A stretch of DNA of 64,000 nt. Origin: Anthoceros angustus (Eukaryota; Streptophyta; Anthocerotopsida; Anthocerotales; Anthocerotaceae). The position numbers were made by a program, and so were the translations under genes. This document shows positions 31,447 through 42,856 of the stretch, piece after piece. Position 1 is the first letter of the stretch. The number at the start of each line of letters is the position of its first letter. The notes under the pieces were generated by a model, which saw nothing but the letters and a program-made list of their open reading frames with translations, did no database searches and had not been told where the DNA came from. The stretch covers positions 186,001 through 250,000 of the forward strand of contig MU008155.1 of NCBI GenBank assembly GCA_010909165.1, read 5' to 3'.

Positions 31447-31997
31447 TGTAGTCCTTTTGAGATGGGAGGAAATTCAGCACTGGACGTGGTATCCATGCTA
31501 AATGCTGAAATTTTCGATACTACCACTAGAGATCCACGCCGATTCATTGAGCAGTTGAAGGCTAGGCATGAGATTGCCAAAGGAATTTTAGCCAAGGCTC
31601 AAGCACGCCAAGAAATATACGATAGACACAAGAGAGAAACCTCAACATTAGGGATAAAGTATGGGTGAAATTGAAGCATTTCCCATTACCTCAAGGATTA
31701 ACTCTTAACTTAAGGCCAAGATATGGTGGTCCATTTGTAGTCTTGAAGCGCATTGGAGAAGTGGCTTACAAGTTACAACTGCCCGAATGGATTTTTGCAC
31801 ACAATGTGTTTCATGTATCACTACTGAAACCATTTGTGCTAGGCAAAGAGAAAGAAGACATGGACAAGAAGAAGTACAGTGTTCTCGTGCAGCATAATCA
31901 AGGACTGCGGGAAATTGAGGAAATCCCACGCAACTTTATCATATATTGTGGTACGATTCCACGTTTTGTAGGCACGCTACTCTCTGCAAGGACCTAG
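31426..31997 (+). pseudogene. Ty3/gypsy integrase C-terminal fragment
   Basis: The frame 31,426-31,668 reads VVSMLNAEIFDTTTRDPRRF, then ARQEIYDRHKRETSTL. After a frameshift the frame 31,665-31,997 has KLKHFPLPQGLTLNLRPRYG and GPFVVLKRIGEVAYKLQLPE, NVFHVSLLKPF. This is the GPY/F module and chromodomain-like end of gypsy integrases. The catalytic core is missing upstream, where the LTR-like sequence intervenes. It belongs to a different lineage from the methyltransferase-bearing gypsy. Confidence 0.85.
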
Positions 31998-31999
31998 GA

Positions 32000-33780
32000 G
32001 CATGAACCCATATGATTCATGCCTCCTAGTGCATTCCCAGACGGTTCATCCAAAGAAAAGAGCAAAGTCTAAAAACCCAAAAACCCAAAAAAACCCAAAA
32101 ATCCATTTTTTAAGTGCGCAAGACTTGCCCTAAAATTTGATATTTTGTGAATTTTTTGGTTTTTTTTATATTATTGTTTTAAAGGGTTCCTTTCGACGTT
32201 TTCAACCTTTTTGTGCACCTCTAATGTGGATATGTTCTTATCTTTACTTAGCCCTCATCTTCTTTCTAGTGGTTAAAACTTTGAACTAGTAGTGAGAACC
32301 TTTTGCATCTTTTGAATCTTGATCTGATTAGGCGTGGGCCCAACTCAAGTCTGAGACCATGCCACTCTCGTTCTCATGCCTGCGGATCAAGAGCATCGAG
32401 TCAACGGATATTATTGTCAATGTCTAAGAAATAAAGTCCTGTAAAATTCCCGGGCGAGAGTATAGTCTTAGGATTGGTTGGTATGAATGAAAGGTTGGTG
32501 CGCAAGCAGTTTGCGCACCAAATCTAGCAGTCCTAAAAACTCTAAGCGTTTGTACGTCAACACACGGCAATGATTGCTAGGTGTTGGAAGCTATTAGATG
32601 TAAGTGCGCATAAGTTTGCGCCGCAGTGTGTCGATTTGAAAGAAAAGTCGAGCGAGAATGGGACTTTAGGTTTTGCCACGTGCTTGCAATCTACAATCTC
32701 AAATACGTGTCAAAACAATTATTCAAAGGTTGCGGGTGACATGTCTGCAGAGAAATACCAAAAGGGTGATTATAGTCACGGATTTTTCAAGTGCAAAAGG
32801 GGTCACGTCGTGTGCAAAAAGGTTTCGGGAGAAACAACTTTCACATCTTTTGAAGGTCGAGAAGCCGTTGCAACCATTATCGGAGAACGAAGAGCCTAAC
32901 ACACTAAAACTATTGAAGTCGTTTGATGAGGGACCAAGGACAAGCAAGAAGAAAGTATCTTGGAATTTGAAGATATGTGGAGGTCAATAAGAGACTTAAG
33001 TGAACAGGATGTGGCTGTCACAATTTTCATTGATATAACTCTTCAGTTTTATATCCTCTGCTCATAAGAGTAGATAGGCACGTGCTACTCTTCAAAGTTT
33101 TTGCTCAACACAGTGGATGGGTGGTAGCTCTTCATGAGTGATAACTCTTCTTGTTTGTGAGAGGTGGCTTCTCATGTTTGTGATGTAGTTTTGATCATGT
33201 CTGTGACTTCCAGTTCACAAGGAAAAGACATAAATTTACAGGCTTCCACCCCAAATCTGCCTTGTAAAAATAGCCCTTGCACTAAACAGATACCTTCCAG
33301 CTCTATGAAACTGGAACTTTACAACGTGCCTCCAACCTTGTAAAACTTAAACTCAGCCGCAATGTGCATCGTGCCTTGTAGAACTTGCATTGAAGCCTCA
33401 CGCTACCACATCCTGCAGTGCTAGCATATCCCACATTAGACATCACCAATAAATGGGCAACGCAAAACACTTAAGGCAGAATTCGGATCGCTTCACTCAA
33501 CGGCAATAAACCCTCAACCCAGCATCACTTGCCCAAGCGAACAGCAACATACCATTTCCTTGAAATCTCCTAACCTGGGATCGTTTACCCCACTCCTAAC
33601 TGTGATTATATAACCCGTTGACTAAGATACCTGGCACCATCGAACGGGACTTTTTAAGGCCCGCGGCCGGTACTTCTTAGGGCATGGTAACATGATGCAC
33701 ATTTGATGGGCATGGAAATAGGGAGGGCATGGGTACCTACGGCCATGCGGTACGGTGAGTGGCAAACTTTAAAGGCCTTC
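32000..33780. other. Intergenic; weak open frames only
   Basis: Plus-strand frames at 32,570-32,899 and 32,673-32,990 (for example CKRGHVVCKKVSGETTF) have no recognised family. They might be the 3' end of the gypsy fragment upstream. An A-rich tract (aaaacccaaaaaaaccc) occurs at 32,070-32,105. Nothing else is supported. Confidence 0.3.
32496..32520. repeat. Perfect 10-bp inverted repeat (hairpin)
   Basis: tggtgcgcaa at 32,496-32,505 and its exact complement ttgcgcacca at 32,511-32,520 are separated by five bases. No T-run follows. Role unknown. Confidence 0.6.
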
Positions 33781-33789
33781 GGTGATTGA

Positions 33790-33880
33790 TAGGCATGCCG
33801 CGGAGTGGTGTGAGGGGTGTAGGATCTAGTGGTCGGGTGTTCGAATCCAGATGCACAAAAAGCCTTGGAACCTTGGAAGA
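33790..33880 (+). repeat. Possible tRNA-derived SINE head
   Basis: ggatctagtggtcgggtgttcgaatcc contains gtgttcgaatcc, close to the Pol III box B consensus GGTTCGAATCC, preceded by a weak tagtggtc stretch. No cloverleaf can be drawn, so it is not called as a tRNA gene. A SINE remnant is possible; its tail was not identified. Confidence 0.25.
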
Positions 33881-35190
33881 AAACCTGAAAACCCCACAAT
33901 ACATATGCGATAAACAGGGTTGCCCCGCGCCGGCAGTGTGCCCCGCATGTTTTAAAAGCCATGGACCATGAATGTCTAAACGTACTAGCGGGGTGGATGA
34001 GCAATTACCCAAGATATGTCCCAGTTCAGGGTTCACATACCACATTTGTGGACCTGGTCCAGAGAATGGTAGACACCTTGTGGGATCCGATTGTCCGTAG
34101 ATCTAGTTCGTTAACCCCACAACGTCGGGACGACTCAAATTGGACCGTTTTGCGTCGAGCTGCATCTGCATCTGCGTCTGCTTGGAACAAGCGCTTTTGG
34201 CGACAAAATCACCATTAAAACGATGAGAGAGTACATATGGATCACTGCTTCTCATCGTACATATGAATCGGCATAGAAGTGGTGGGAAACTTTTGAAACC
34301 TGCAGCTTGAGATGTCCGAACCGCAGCTCTTCCGGCCCCGCGATGGCGATGACCGCGTGCCGCACTGCGTTCAGTTAACTTAGACGCTACACTGCAGGTG
34401 CCCGGTTCCCCAAGTCTGGAGCCCAGTTTCCACTACGTTGCCACATAGATAGTCTATCGTGAATGTGATAGGTCGTTGCTGTATTTGTTCTTCTGAAGAC
34501 ATTTGCCGCTCTGATGGTATATTGTGCCGAGTGGATGTGGGATGAGAGCTATCACATAGTGTAGCTTTGATTATTTCGATCGATATGCTGAATCCTACCA
34601 CTCGGTAGGATGAGACAAATGAGAGTCCCTTGGAAAGGGTGATGACACCCCTCATTTTTGTAGAATTTAAAATTATTTAATTTACAATAAAAGCTTAAAA
34701 TTTATTTCTTGTTATTTTTCGGCCAACACCTTCCTTATGGGTTAAGCCCTCTCTCGCTTGTGGTACTCCAGGTTGAAAGGTTGGGTTAAATCTAAACAGT
34801 TGGATGGAACGGATTGCGAAAAGGCGGGAAAGCCAACATGTCCAACAACCACAGGTAAGCTTTTCACTAATCTTCATTTACTAGGGAAAACGTACCGTAC
34901 GCATATAAAGTTCATACACCTTGTTTCAGGTACATACATAATCGGTGGACATGTGGACTGTTACGGCCATGCGAAATTGAGGGAAGTGTTTTACTTCAGT
35001 ACCTAGTACAGAACGTCAATCATGTATGTACACAAGTAGTGTTGGCTTGAGCTTTGAAACTTTCGGATGGAGCGAAAGCTAACATTACTACCAAAACTGC
35101 TCCGTCTAGCTTGCTACGCCCACTTGCCCAGTATCGCAGACTGCAGGCACACACTACCGGGGAGAAGACTCTTCTCGATACCAGGTGCGT

Positions 35191-37161
35191 TCATCTCTGA
35201 CCTTTGGGAGCCCACACCGTCTTGGCCGTTATGATCACTGAACCGCCATCCTTCCGAAGCGTATGCCACAAACGTGAACTCCCATCCGGACTAATGGTTG
35301 CCGTCCGAGATGCTGGTTGTGCGGAGGACTCGATTGCACCTTTACTAGCCAACGAGGTGTCCTCCGGACTAGTGAGGGAAACCACTATATCTTGCTGATG
35401 ACATTCCCGTCGGTACTCCATTGTTATGCTTCTTAGTTCGGATGCGTCTAGCACCTCAGATGGTACGCTCTGCATCAAATTTCGCAGTTCTTAGGGAAAA
35501 CCCTGCGAGCTCGTGCATAAAGCACACAACAGGGAACAAGGTGGCGGAAACAAACCTCGAGTATCCAGGGAATGTACTTGACATTGTTTACGTGTTGGTT
35601 TAAGTCCAGATCATTTCGGTGGGGCTGCACGTTTCGTAGAGTATGGTTCAGAACATGGTGTATCGCAAACACATCAGCCCGGAATCCCCGCATGCCAAAC
35701 CGAGGAGTCCTTATCACTAGCCTTCGCTAACATAGGATGGAAACGAACATCTCACCTTCAGGCCAGGTTGCACGTAGGTCGCCGACTCATCCAGCTCCCG
35801 GATCTTTTGGAAAACTTCAGTTGAGATGGCATGCTTGTCGTTGAAAAATGGAGTGATTTCCTCTCTCACTTTGCTGGGCATTCTTGCCATTCTCCGGGTC
35901 TGCATGTTCATGAGCACCCACTGACTGCCACAACCATTGTCCGGACAAGCATTCCAAGTAAGGTCAAGGGCCATTCACTGGACAGAAAAGCCATCTACCG
36001 AAGACCCCGCTGTTACCTAGTTCCTCGGGCAATAACTCGTCGTGTATCAAGATCACGAGCTATCCAGTCCCTTCGCATGCCATGTGATGCCTGACCGTGT
36101 GAAGCTACCCATGAGTCTATCTCTATCATACTGCCCCTGAAAAAAGCACACTCAAATTCAGAAAATGCGAAACCACAAGGATCGGTCAAGGGACCCCAAA
36201 AGAGTCTGTCAGCGGTGCGCCAATACCAGAAAGGCCAGCTGTAGAAGGTGGACACCATGGGATTGGTAATCACAAGCATGTGGAACAACAAAGCTGCGGA
36301 GAGGGAATCTGTACCATGCAGGATATTGGTCAACTTCCACATGCATGCGCCTCACCACCCAAATCAATCCACACTCAAACATAGCCTTCGTTGTGCCAAA
36401 ACCCTCTGCCCCGATCCCTGAGTATAGGACATGGTTCAGCGCAACCTCCTGTCAAGGACCAAAAACACAAGCAGGGTTAGACGACGTGGTGGAATCAGAA
36501 TCTGAAGATACTCGTACCAGTAATTGCGGTTGGGATCTGTCACCTGGAAAAGATTTGTGACGGTTTCAATGGATGCGGCTTTGTCGGCTCCTACTTCGGA
36601 GTAACGAATCACAAATGCCTGTCTGTAAATTCTCTTATTCTGAATGAGGCAACCCTTCCTAAGAGCTTCTACCGGCCTAATCTCTGTCACGTTTGGCTCC
36701 AGAATGAAATTTGAGAGAGCTACCCTCAGCGCGCTCAGCACATCAGCAGAGGGCAGCCTGACAACTTCGCTGGAAGGAGCGATGTCGGGGGAGCTCACAC
36801 CTTGAGCTTCCGGCAGCTTGCTACTGACGACATTACTCCCGCTAGATCCCTTCATGTCCAACATCTTTCCAAAGCCTGCTCCAACCAGCGGAAGGTTTCG
36901 CCAGTCCCCGAACATTTTCGATCCCACTGTGCCCCAATCTCCAAGACCTGCGCGGGCATACGATTTTCTGATGACAGGCGACCTCATCTTTAAGTCCTGC
37001 AACGGGGGGAAGGAAGCAGCAGCGCTGTGAAGACTGTGGCAAACTGTGCTCCTCACATCACTATCCGCAGCTGTCCTGAGGATGGCCTCTGTCCTAGCGG
37101 GCAGGTCCCCGAGGGCAGGCGATTGAAGAGCTCCCACAAGGCTGGCCGAAGGGACCGTCAT
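35191..37161 (-). CDS. FAT: Plastid acyl-ACP thioesterase (FAT family), six exons
   Basis: Exons on the minus strand: 37,161-36,544; 36,448-36,315; 36,136-36,017; 35,924-35,756; 35,624-35,556; 35,469-35,191, all with GT-AG borders, giving 462 residues. The enzyme hydrolyses acyl-ACP in plastids to release fatty acids. Motifs: VIRYSEVGADKAASIETVTN, NHVLYSGIGAEGFGTT, SHGMRRDWIARD, and NDLDLNQHVNNVKY, which supplies the Asp, Asn and His of the D-x-N-x-H active site. ITMEYRREC follows, with its Glu and Cys. Internal exon sizes (134, 120, 169, 69) closely follow plant FATB as I recall it, yet GLKP.R.DLD.NQHVNN and RRECQQD-like stretches resemble FATA. The first ~130 residues are a Ser-rich plastid transit and linker region. 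An in-frame TGA lies just upstream of the chosen ATG. No damage is seen. Confidence 0.93.
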
Positions 37162-38100
37162 TTCAGAATCTCAACAGCGCCACGCGCACCCGATTTTTTG
37201 TCTGGAGATACCAGCAAGCCCCGCAGCCACAACCTGCCTCTGCGGACATCCTTTTTTTACTTAAATAAGGAAGCATCCACATGCAGAGAGTAGAGACAAG
37301 AGCCCTCCGGACGGCAGCCGACAAGCAGCCAGCACAAGCAGCTGAAAACAACCTTAAGGCCTCCATTCCCCGACCTTCTCTTGCTTCCAAGATGGAAAAA
37401 ACAAGGGGATCCGGAGAGGAGCTGGGGGAACAGAAAACGAGCAAGCCTACCAAACCAAAGCAAGCACATCACAGAGCGGAAATTGAGCGGATCTGACTCC
37501 GGATCTTGAGCAGAGCTGGCGAGATTGAGCCGCGCAGCGAGCGGATGCAAAATGCTGAAAATCCAAGGCCAGCAGAGCACAAAACGAGACAGATCCGAGG
37601 CACAGCAAGCCAGACAACAACGAGGCATCAATTGCGCAGAAGCAGCGGCGGCGGCGGCGGCAGGAGCGCGATGGGGTCTCACCTGAGGCGCGGACGAATT
37701 GCAGCAGCGCAGCGCCGGGCGGCTGCGAGAGAAAGGGCGGGAAAGGAGGGGAAGCGGGAATGGCGGGGTGCCGGGTGCCACTGCCGGGGCCGGGGCCAGG
37801 GCGCCGAGACGCCTTTCTCGCATTGGCGCAAAGGCAGGGCTTCCAGCAGCTGGGACCTGTTTCCTTCTTAACACGGCGGCATGCACAGCTAGTTTAGCAG
37901 GTCCGGACAGCAGTGGTGGAGCTTTCGGCGGAGCCACCAAATGCATGGCCAGCTGGCGGGCAGAAGGCTGGAGCCAGGCCAGTCCAGGTAGAGCTGTGAG
38001 TTTCAATGTAAACCGTCCGCTCATCCCCCCTCTCCTCCGCCCCACTCCCCATCGACACCTGCCATTACATATTTATGTGTAATTACCGTACCCCGAGGGA
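37162..38100 (-). promoter_or_regulatory. 5' flank of the FAT gene (putative promoter/5' UTR)
   Basis: GC-rich and open in several frames for compositional reasons (minus 262 codons, plus 127 codons). It contains a (GGC)n microsatellite at 37,640-37,660. No conserved protein is recognised, so it most likely holds the promoter and perhaps a 5' UTR exon. A TATA box could not be assigned with confidence. Confidence 0.35.
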
Positions 38101-38370
38101 TGGTTCAACAGGGTAATGCCGAAATAAATATTTTTTTAAATAATGTTCAACATAAATATGTAAAATTTATGAAAAATAATTTAATCAAATTTAAATATTT
38201 ATTAAAATATATAGGTATCTATATAGAACTAATAGATATATATAGACCTCCCCAAAACAGGCCCTAATTTTCTACACAAACCCTAGTTTCCCCAACAACA
38301 TGTAGCTTTTCAAACAAGTCCTAGTTTCTAAGAAGTCCGAGCTTTTCAAACAAGCACTTTTAAAACAAGG

Positions 38371-38940
38371 TCAACCTGATTTCATTATGCCTTTCTTGTT
38401 TGGGAAAGTGGCTACTTGCAAGCACCCAAACATGGCAACAAACAAACAATCTTTGCTAACATCCATGTTCCGTAAGATTGAGAGAAAGGAGAGGGATGCT
38501 GAAATTGCACGAGATGTGCACTTGCTTTCTACAAGTGTGGCTGGGACTTCACTTGAAAAAGTATCAGAGCCACCACCTATGAAGCAACCAATTGGAAGAC
38601 CTCGCAAGACAACTTGTGAAGCAGTTCTTCTACCAATGAAGAGGATCAAGCAAGACGATGAGGATGTCAGGAGCGATACGCACAAGAAACGAAGAGGTCC
38701 TTATACTAACTGGTTTCAAGACCATTTATGGCCTCATATAGAAGCAAGTGTTAGAAAGCATAGGAATTTTGCTAATGCATTGCATTCTCTTAAGACTGCC
38801 CATGGAAAGCCCGGGATGGACAATCCATATACCAAGTTGAAGCGTGGATTCTTGTACGCTTGGTTTGACTCGAAGACATGTGAGTTGAAACATGCGTACA
38901 AGCTTGCAGTTAGTAAACAATCTACAACATCCGGGCCAAC
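38371..38940 (+). CDS. Unknown basic protein with AT-hook-like motif
   Basis: The plus frame opens at 38,387 MPFLFGKVATCKHPNMATNK and continues with IERKERDAEIARDVHLLSTS, PIGRPRKTTCEAVLLPMKRI (GRPRK is an AT-hook core) and RRGPYTNWFQDHLWPHIEAS, then KLKRGFLYAWFDSKT. The formal ORF runs to 39,094, but after about 38,940 it is repeat sequence (GTCCCGAGTATGG motif), so the native C-terminus is lost. No family is recognised; a transposon-encoded DNA-binding protein truncated by a gypsy insertion is likely. Confidence 0.4.
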
Positions 38941-38944
38941 TATG

Positions 38945-39250
38945 TCGTGCGAGGTCAAGGTGTCCCGAGTATGCTTGGTCTTGGACCGGTACTGGCTTGC
39001 GCTTGGGACCCCATCGAGTGGTTGCACCCAGGACCTGTCCCGGGTATCCGCGCTGGGACTGTCCCGAGTATGGCCGCCCTTGGGACTATCCTGATCCACG
39101 CTTGGATCGGTATGGTATGGGACTATCCCGTATCCGCTTGGGGCTGTCCAGGATGGCTGCCTGTCACCACATTAGCGTTGAGGTTCTCCTTCTCACCATG
39201 GATCGCCAATTGTGCCATCCGCATCAAAAACAGTTCTCTTGTTCCCAAAA
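38945..39250. repeat. GGGACTGTCCCGAGTATGG motif array, copy 1
   Basis: Degenerate ~20-25-base units (ggactgtcccgagtatggc, gggactatcc) follow tcaaggtgtcccgagtatgcttgg. The array ends with caccacattagc...ttctccttctcaccatgg and a gttctcttgttccc end. The whole arrangement recurs at 39,917-40,190. Confidence 0.75.
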
Positions 39251-39799
39251 TCATGCGCTTTGCGTTGAAGATCGCTGCTGAATGTAGCGGGGCCTCACCG
39301 ATTGTGAGGCTGGCGGTCTGAAATCGCCCCTGCACGCGGATCGCCTCCCAAGTTCGATCCCAAGGAAAACATCAACACATTCCACACACCAGATTCCCGA
39401 AATTGCAATGCTTCCCTCCTTACACGCTCTGGGCGACTTTTACAATGGGCGCCCTCCCTCCTTTTGTCCAGCGTCCATCTCAATCTCAGATTCACTTGGC
39501 AGTTGGTCCCTTGCTTCCCATGATTTCAGCCTCAGACCCTTGGTGTGTGAGTCATCATGGTGTCCTTCACCAGCACTTCTAGGGTACCTCACGGCCAACC
39601 TAGGTCAACTCCTAGGTGTTGTTAATGAAACAAACTAAGCACACCTGAAACAAATGTGAATGTGTTAGTTTGGTTGGTCAAATATATATACCCTTTAAGC
39701 AACTACCCCTAGCCTATCTCAACAAAAGGAAAATAAGGCTAAGGTAAGTAAGTAGTAGGTCCTAAGACAGCCTCAAGTTGCTGGGACTGAGAGTGTCCT

Positions 39800-40190
39800 G
39801 GGACGTTGGGCCTGAGTGAGTCCCGGGACGTCGGGACTGGGAGAGTCCCGGGACGCCGGGACTGAGCCCATCTCTAGTCACCCTGCACATCCGCTGTCTC
39901 TAAGTTTGTTTTTGCGACAGCTCGTCAAGGTGTCCAGTATGCTTGGTACTGGGACTGTCTGCTTGGGACTGTCAGTATGGCTGCACTTGGGACTGTCCAG
40001 TATGCACCTTGGGACTATCCTGTATCCAGCTTGGGACTGTCCAGTATGGCTGCCCTTGGACTATCCCCTGCGCTTGGGACTGTCCCGAGGATGGCTGCCC
40101 TGTCACCACATTAGCAGCGTGAGGTTCTCCTTCTCACCATGGACTGCTAATTGTGCCAGTCCGCATCAAAAAGAGTTCTCTTGTTCCCCA
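39800..40190. repeat. GGGACTGTCC-AGTATGG motif array, copy 2
   Basis: About six degenerate units are present, preceded at 39,790-39,860 by a related gggactgagagtgtcccgggacg array. It ends with the same block as copy 1 (caccacattagcagcgtgag...ttctcttgttcccc). It directly adjoins the 3' end (PHD region) of the older minus-strand gypsy, and the complementary motif is repeated in the gag-linker of the younger gypsy (46,530-46,860). It is therefore probably part of the gypsy family's 3' region. Confidence 0.7.
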
Positions 40191-40214
40191 GCTGTTTGGG
40201 TCTGGATGATAAGT

Positions 40215-40372
40215 GCCCCTAGCGGGTGTTGACGCGCTGTGCAGTACCACAACTGGTCGGGCACCTCGGACGGGGGTGGAGTCAAGCGACAGATGGTATC
40301 CTCCGTTAGCCATCGCACAGCAGCATCAAGTCTGAATCATCGCGCTGGCATACTTGACATGGGTAATCTGCT
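40215..40372 (-). pseudogene. PHD finger at the end of the older gypsy Pol
   Basis: Across small frameshifts, the minus strand gives ADYPCQVCQRDDSDLMLLCDG, then GGYHLS-C, TPPPSEVPDQLWYCTA. The spacing C-x2-C, C-D-G-(C), Y-H, W-Y-C is the Cys4-His-Cys3 PHD zinc finger with the conserved Trp before the last Cys pair. It follows integrase text equivalent to the younger copy (CACHLPNLDPTIVT). PHD fingers bind histone H3 tails, so this module may guide integration. Confidence 0.7.
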
Positions 40373-40554
40373 GGAATCGGCGGTGACAATGGTGGGATCA
40401 AGATTTGGGAGGTGGCAGGCGCACAATTCTTCGTGTGGTGGTTGTGCGCCCATCAGCTCCTTGCAACAACAGGACCCCATTGGGTCTAACCTCCTTGACC
40501 CATGCTGTACATGGTGGTGTCCAAGGTATCCTGGGTTTGCCTGTAAGTAGATGA

Positions 40555-41394
40555 AGTCCCCACCTGAAATCTCTTTAGCTTGGGGCTACTACCACTTGAG
40601 TGTGGGCATAGCGGAGGGTGTCTCGATGCTGAGCAATGCGCAAATTGGCCATGGCCATAGGCATTGCTTGGCGAAAGAGAGCAGCCCGCTGTCCAATGAC
40701 TCGAGCCCTGCTGGGTCATCCAAGTCCACCACCTCGATACATTTGCTTGGCAATGGAACTAGGGGCAGTGGCTCCTTCCAAACAGCAAGTAGAAAGTGAA
40801 GTGAGCGAGCGGCATGCTTGCTCATACGGTATCCCATGGCAATATATGGGAGTGACAGATCCCACTCGGTCTTGGGCAACTGTAGACAGAGTTTCCTGAG
40901 CCCCTTCTTGATGGTCTGAACCATCCGCTCCAAACCATCAGCTTGAGGGTGGTCCCGACTGGTTCGGCGGTGATCAATGAGGGGCTGCGTCCAGCAGATC
41001 CTGAAACTCCCCGAACTCTAACCTTGGTCTGTCAAACACTCGGCAACTGCCGAATCGTCCCAACACATTCTGTAGGAAAGCGCTGTGCTACGCGAGGTCT
41101 TGTCGGGCAGCGCCACCTCTACCCACTTGGAAAAATGCTCCATCATGACAAGGATGTATACATTCCGCTGGGTGTTCTGGGTAACTCCCGATCAAATCAC
41201 ACGACCATCTGAAAAACAGCCCCATGATCGACGGGGGTGGAGTTGGGGTGCTGAGTGAAGGACGTCTTCACCCTGTCACATTCCTCGCAGCAGGCCACCT
41301 GTTGCTTGACTTGAGTGCATACCGTACCAATAGAAATGAGGCACCAGCAGGCTGTAAGTGCGCTTGACTCAAAGTGCCCCATGTCATTGTGCAC
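40555..41394 (-). pseudogene. Older gypsy integrase
   Basis: 41,197-41,394 has HNDMGHFESSALTACWCLIS and CCEECDRVKTSF (HHCC zinc site). The core lies in broken frames at about 40,940-41,190. 40,589-40,933 has MVQTIKKGLRKLCLQLPKTE, WDLSLPYIAMGYRMSKHA, the end of the core and the following region, matching the younger copy at 53,752-54,000. Confidence 0.85.
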
Positions 41395-42856
41395 TCGATG
41401 GATCTGCTCGGTCAGTCGCGGTGGACAAGACGATCCACTCCATTTGGCAGCTTTCGTAGCAGCTGACCATCTCGCCAGTAGTAGAGAAGTGCTCGCTGTA
41501 CTGCTCTGTATCCATGGTCGGATTCAACTGTCCAGTCTGCAAGAAGGTCAGCAAGTGGGAATCCTCCCACATCCTTGGGCCGCGTTTGTCTCCACTGCCC
41601 ACCTCCAACTGTCCAAGACAGCTCATACCAGGCGCGCTGAAAATATCAGCGTCGCTGGGATCAGCATCTTGCCTTGCTTCAGTTGCATCCTCACAACTGT
41701 CACTGGGATTCCGGGACAGCATGTCGGCATTCTGGTGTTTGATTCCCGGCCGGTGGACAACTTGAAACTCATAATCTTGCAGAATCATGGCCCACCTGGC
41801 CAGCTTCCCGCTGAGCTTGGTGTTGGTCATCAGCCACTTGAGAGGCTGATGGTCAGTGACTAGCGTGAAGGGTTTACCATAGAGGTAGGGCCGGAAATGG
41901 CAACCGCGGCCTTGCATTCCCCTTGGTAACTGCTGTAATTTGCTTCAGCCCGATTGTTGCTGCGAGAGGCATAGGCAATCACCCTCTCCTGTCCTTCCTC
42001 ATCTAGCTGAGCCAGCACGGCTCAAGCCCCAAAATGCTCCAGTCGGTGTGCACGACGAACGGCTTCTCAAAATCAGGCCTAGCCATGACAGGAGCTTGTC
42101 AGGAGCCTTCAGCAAATCGAAGGCCTGCTGTTTGTCCTCTGTCCAGCTCCAAATGACGTCCTTGCGTAGCAGGTCGTTGAGGGGCTTGGCAATCCGGCTA
42201 AAACCTTGGATGTAGACTCGGTAGTAATTACATAGTCCCAAGAAGGCCCGCGCCGACACATTTGTAGGCTCCTTGACCTGCAAGATGGCCTGCACCTTGG
42301 CTGAGTGTGGCATCACCCTTTGGGCACGATTCGGTGTCCAAGATACGCATAGCATATCTGCCGAATTCACACTTAGCCGGGTGGCATGTCAGCTGTGCTT
42401 TTCTCAAGCGCTGAAACAGGTCCTCCAGGTGGACCAGATGTGACTCAAAGTCCACGCTGTGAACAAGCACATCGTCAATGTAACACACCAAGTTGGCAGA
42501 CCCCAAGCACTATGTCCATGGCCATGAAAAGTGACTGGTGCATTCTTGAAACCAAAAGGCATAACCAGCCACTCCCACAGTTGCTGAGAACCATGGAAAG
42601 CGGTCTTCTTGATGTCCTCCTCAGCCACTGGAACCTGGTTAAAGCCTTGCCGGAGGTCAAGTATGGAGAAGAAGGTTGAGTTGCCAATGCTGTCGAAAAT
42701 CTCCTCGGGTCGGCATTGGGCACCGATCCTGGGCGTGACAGCATTGATGGGACGGTAGTCCCCACACATCCTTCTCTCCATAGGCCATTGTTGTCCTTCT
42801 TAGGTGGCATGACCGTGGCAGCTGCATAGTCCGAGTGTGAAGGACCGGATGAGCCC
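41384..42856 (-). pseudogene. Older gypsy reverse transcriptase (C-terminal part) and RNase H
   Basis: 42,404-42,781 has RMCGDYRPINAVTPRIGAQC, FFSILDLRQGFNQVPVAEED and WEWLVMPFGFKNAPVTF. 42,228-42,506 has LVCYIDDVLVHSVDFESHLV with the catalytic YIDD. 41,999-42,370 has LGLCNYYRVYIQGFSRIAKP. 41,384-41,917 is RNase H with LVTDHQPLKWLMTNTKLSGK and HRPGIKHQNADMLSRNP. Multiple frameshifts. Confidence 0.92.

Larger units (their letters stand above)
40200..42856 (-). mobile_element. Older Ty3/gypsy-DNMT element, downstream part (RT to PHD)
   Basis: The order on the minus strand is reverse transcriptase (from 42,856), RNase H, integrase, PHD finger (to 40,215). It is 3'-contiguous with the piece at 55,959-58,600: the minus sequence CTGGAAGCC at 55,959 joins GGGCTC at 42,856 to give L-E-A-G-L, exactly as in the intact RT at about 49,190-49,210. 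The younger plus-strand gypsy is inserted between them. Frameshifts occur in every domain. Confidence 0.9.

Noticed and set aside
33790-33880. A functional tRNA gene
   Set aside because: Only a box-B-like sequence is present; no acceptor stem or cloverleaf can be formed.
37257-38045. 262-codon minus-strand frame upstream of the FAT gene
   Set aside because: Not in frame with or spliced obviously to FAT, GC-driven composition, and open on the other strand too; treated as 5' flank.
39408-39638. 76-codon plus-strand frame between the motif arrays
   Set aside because: No protein-like motif; lies in repeat-derived sequence.
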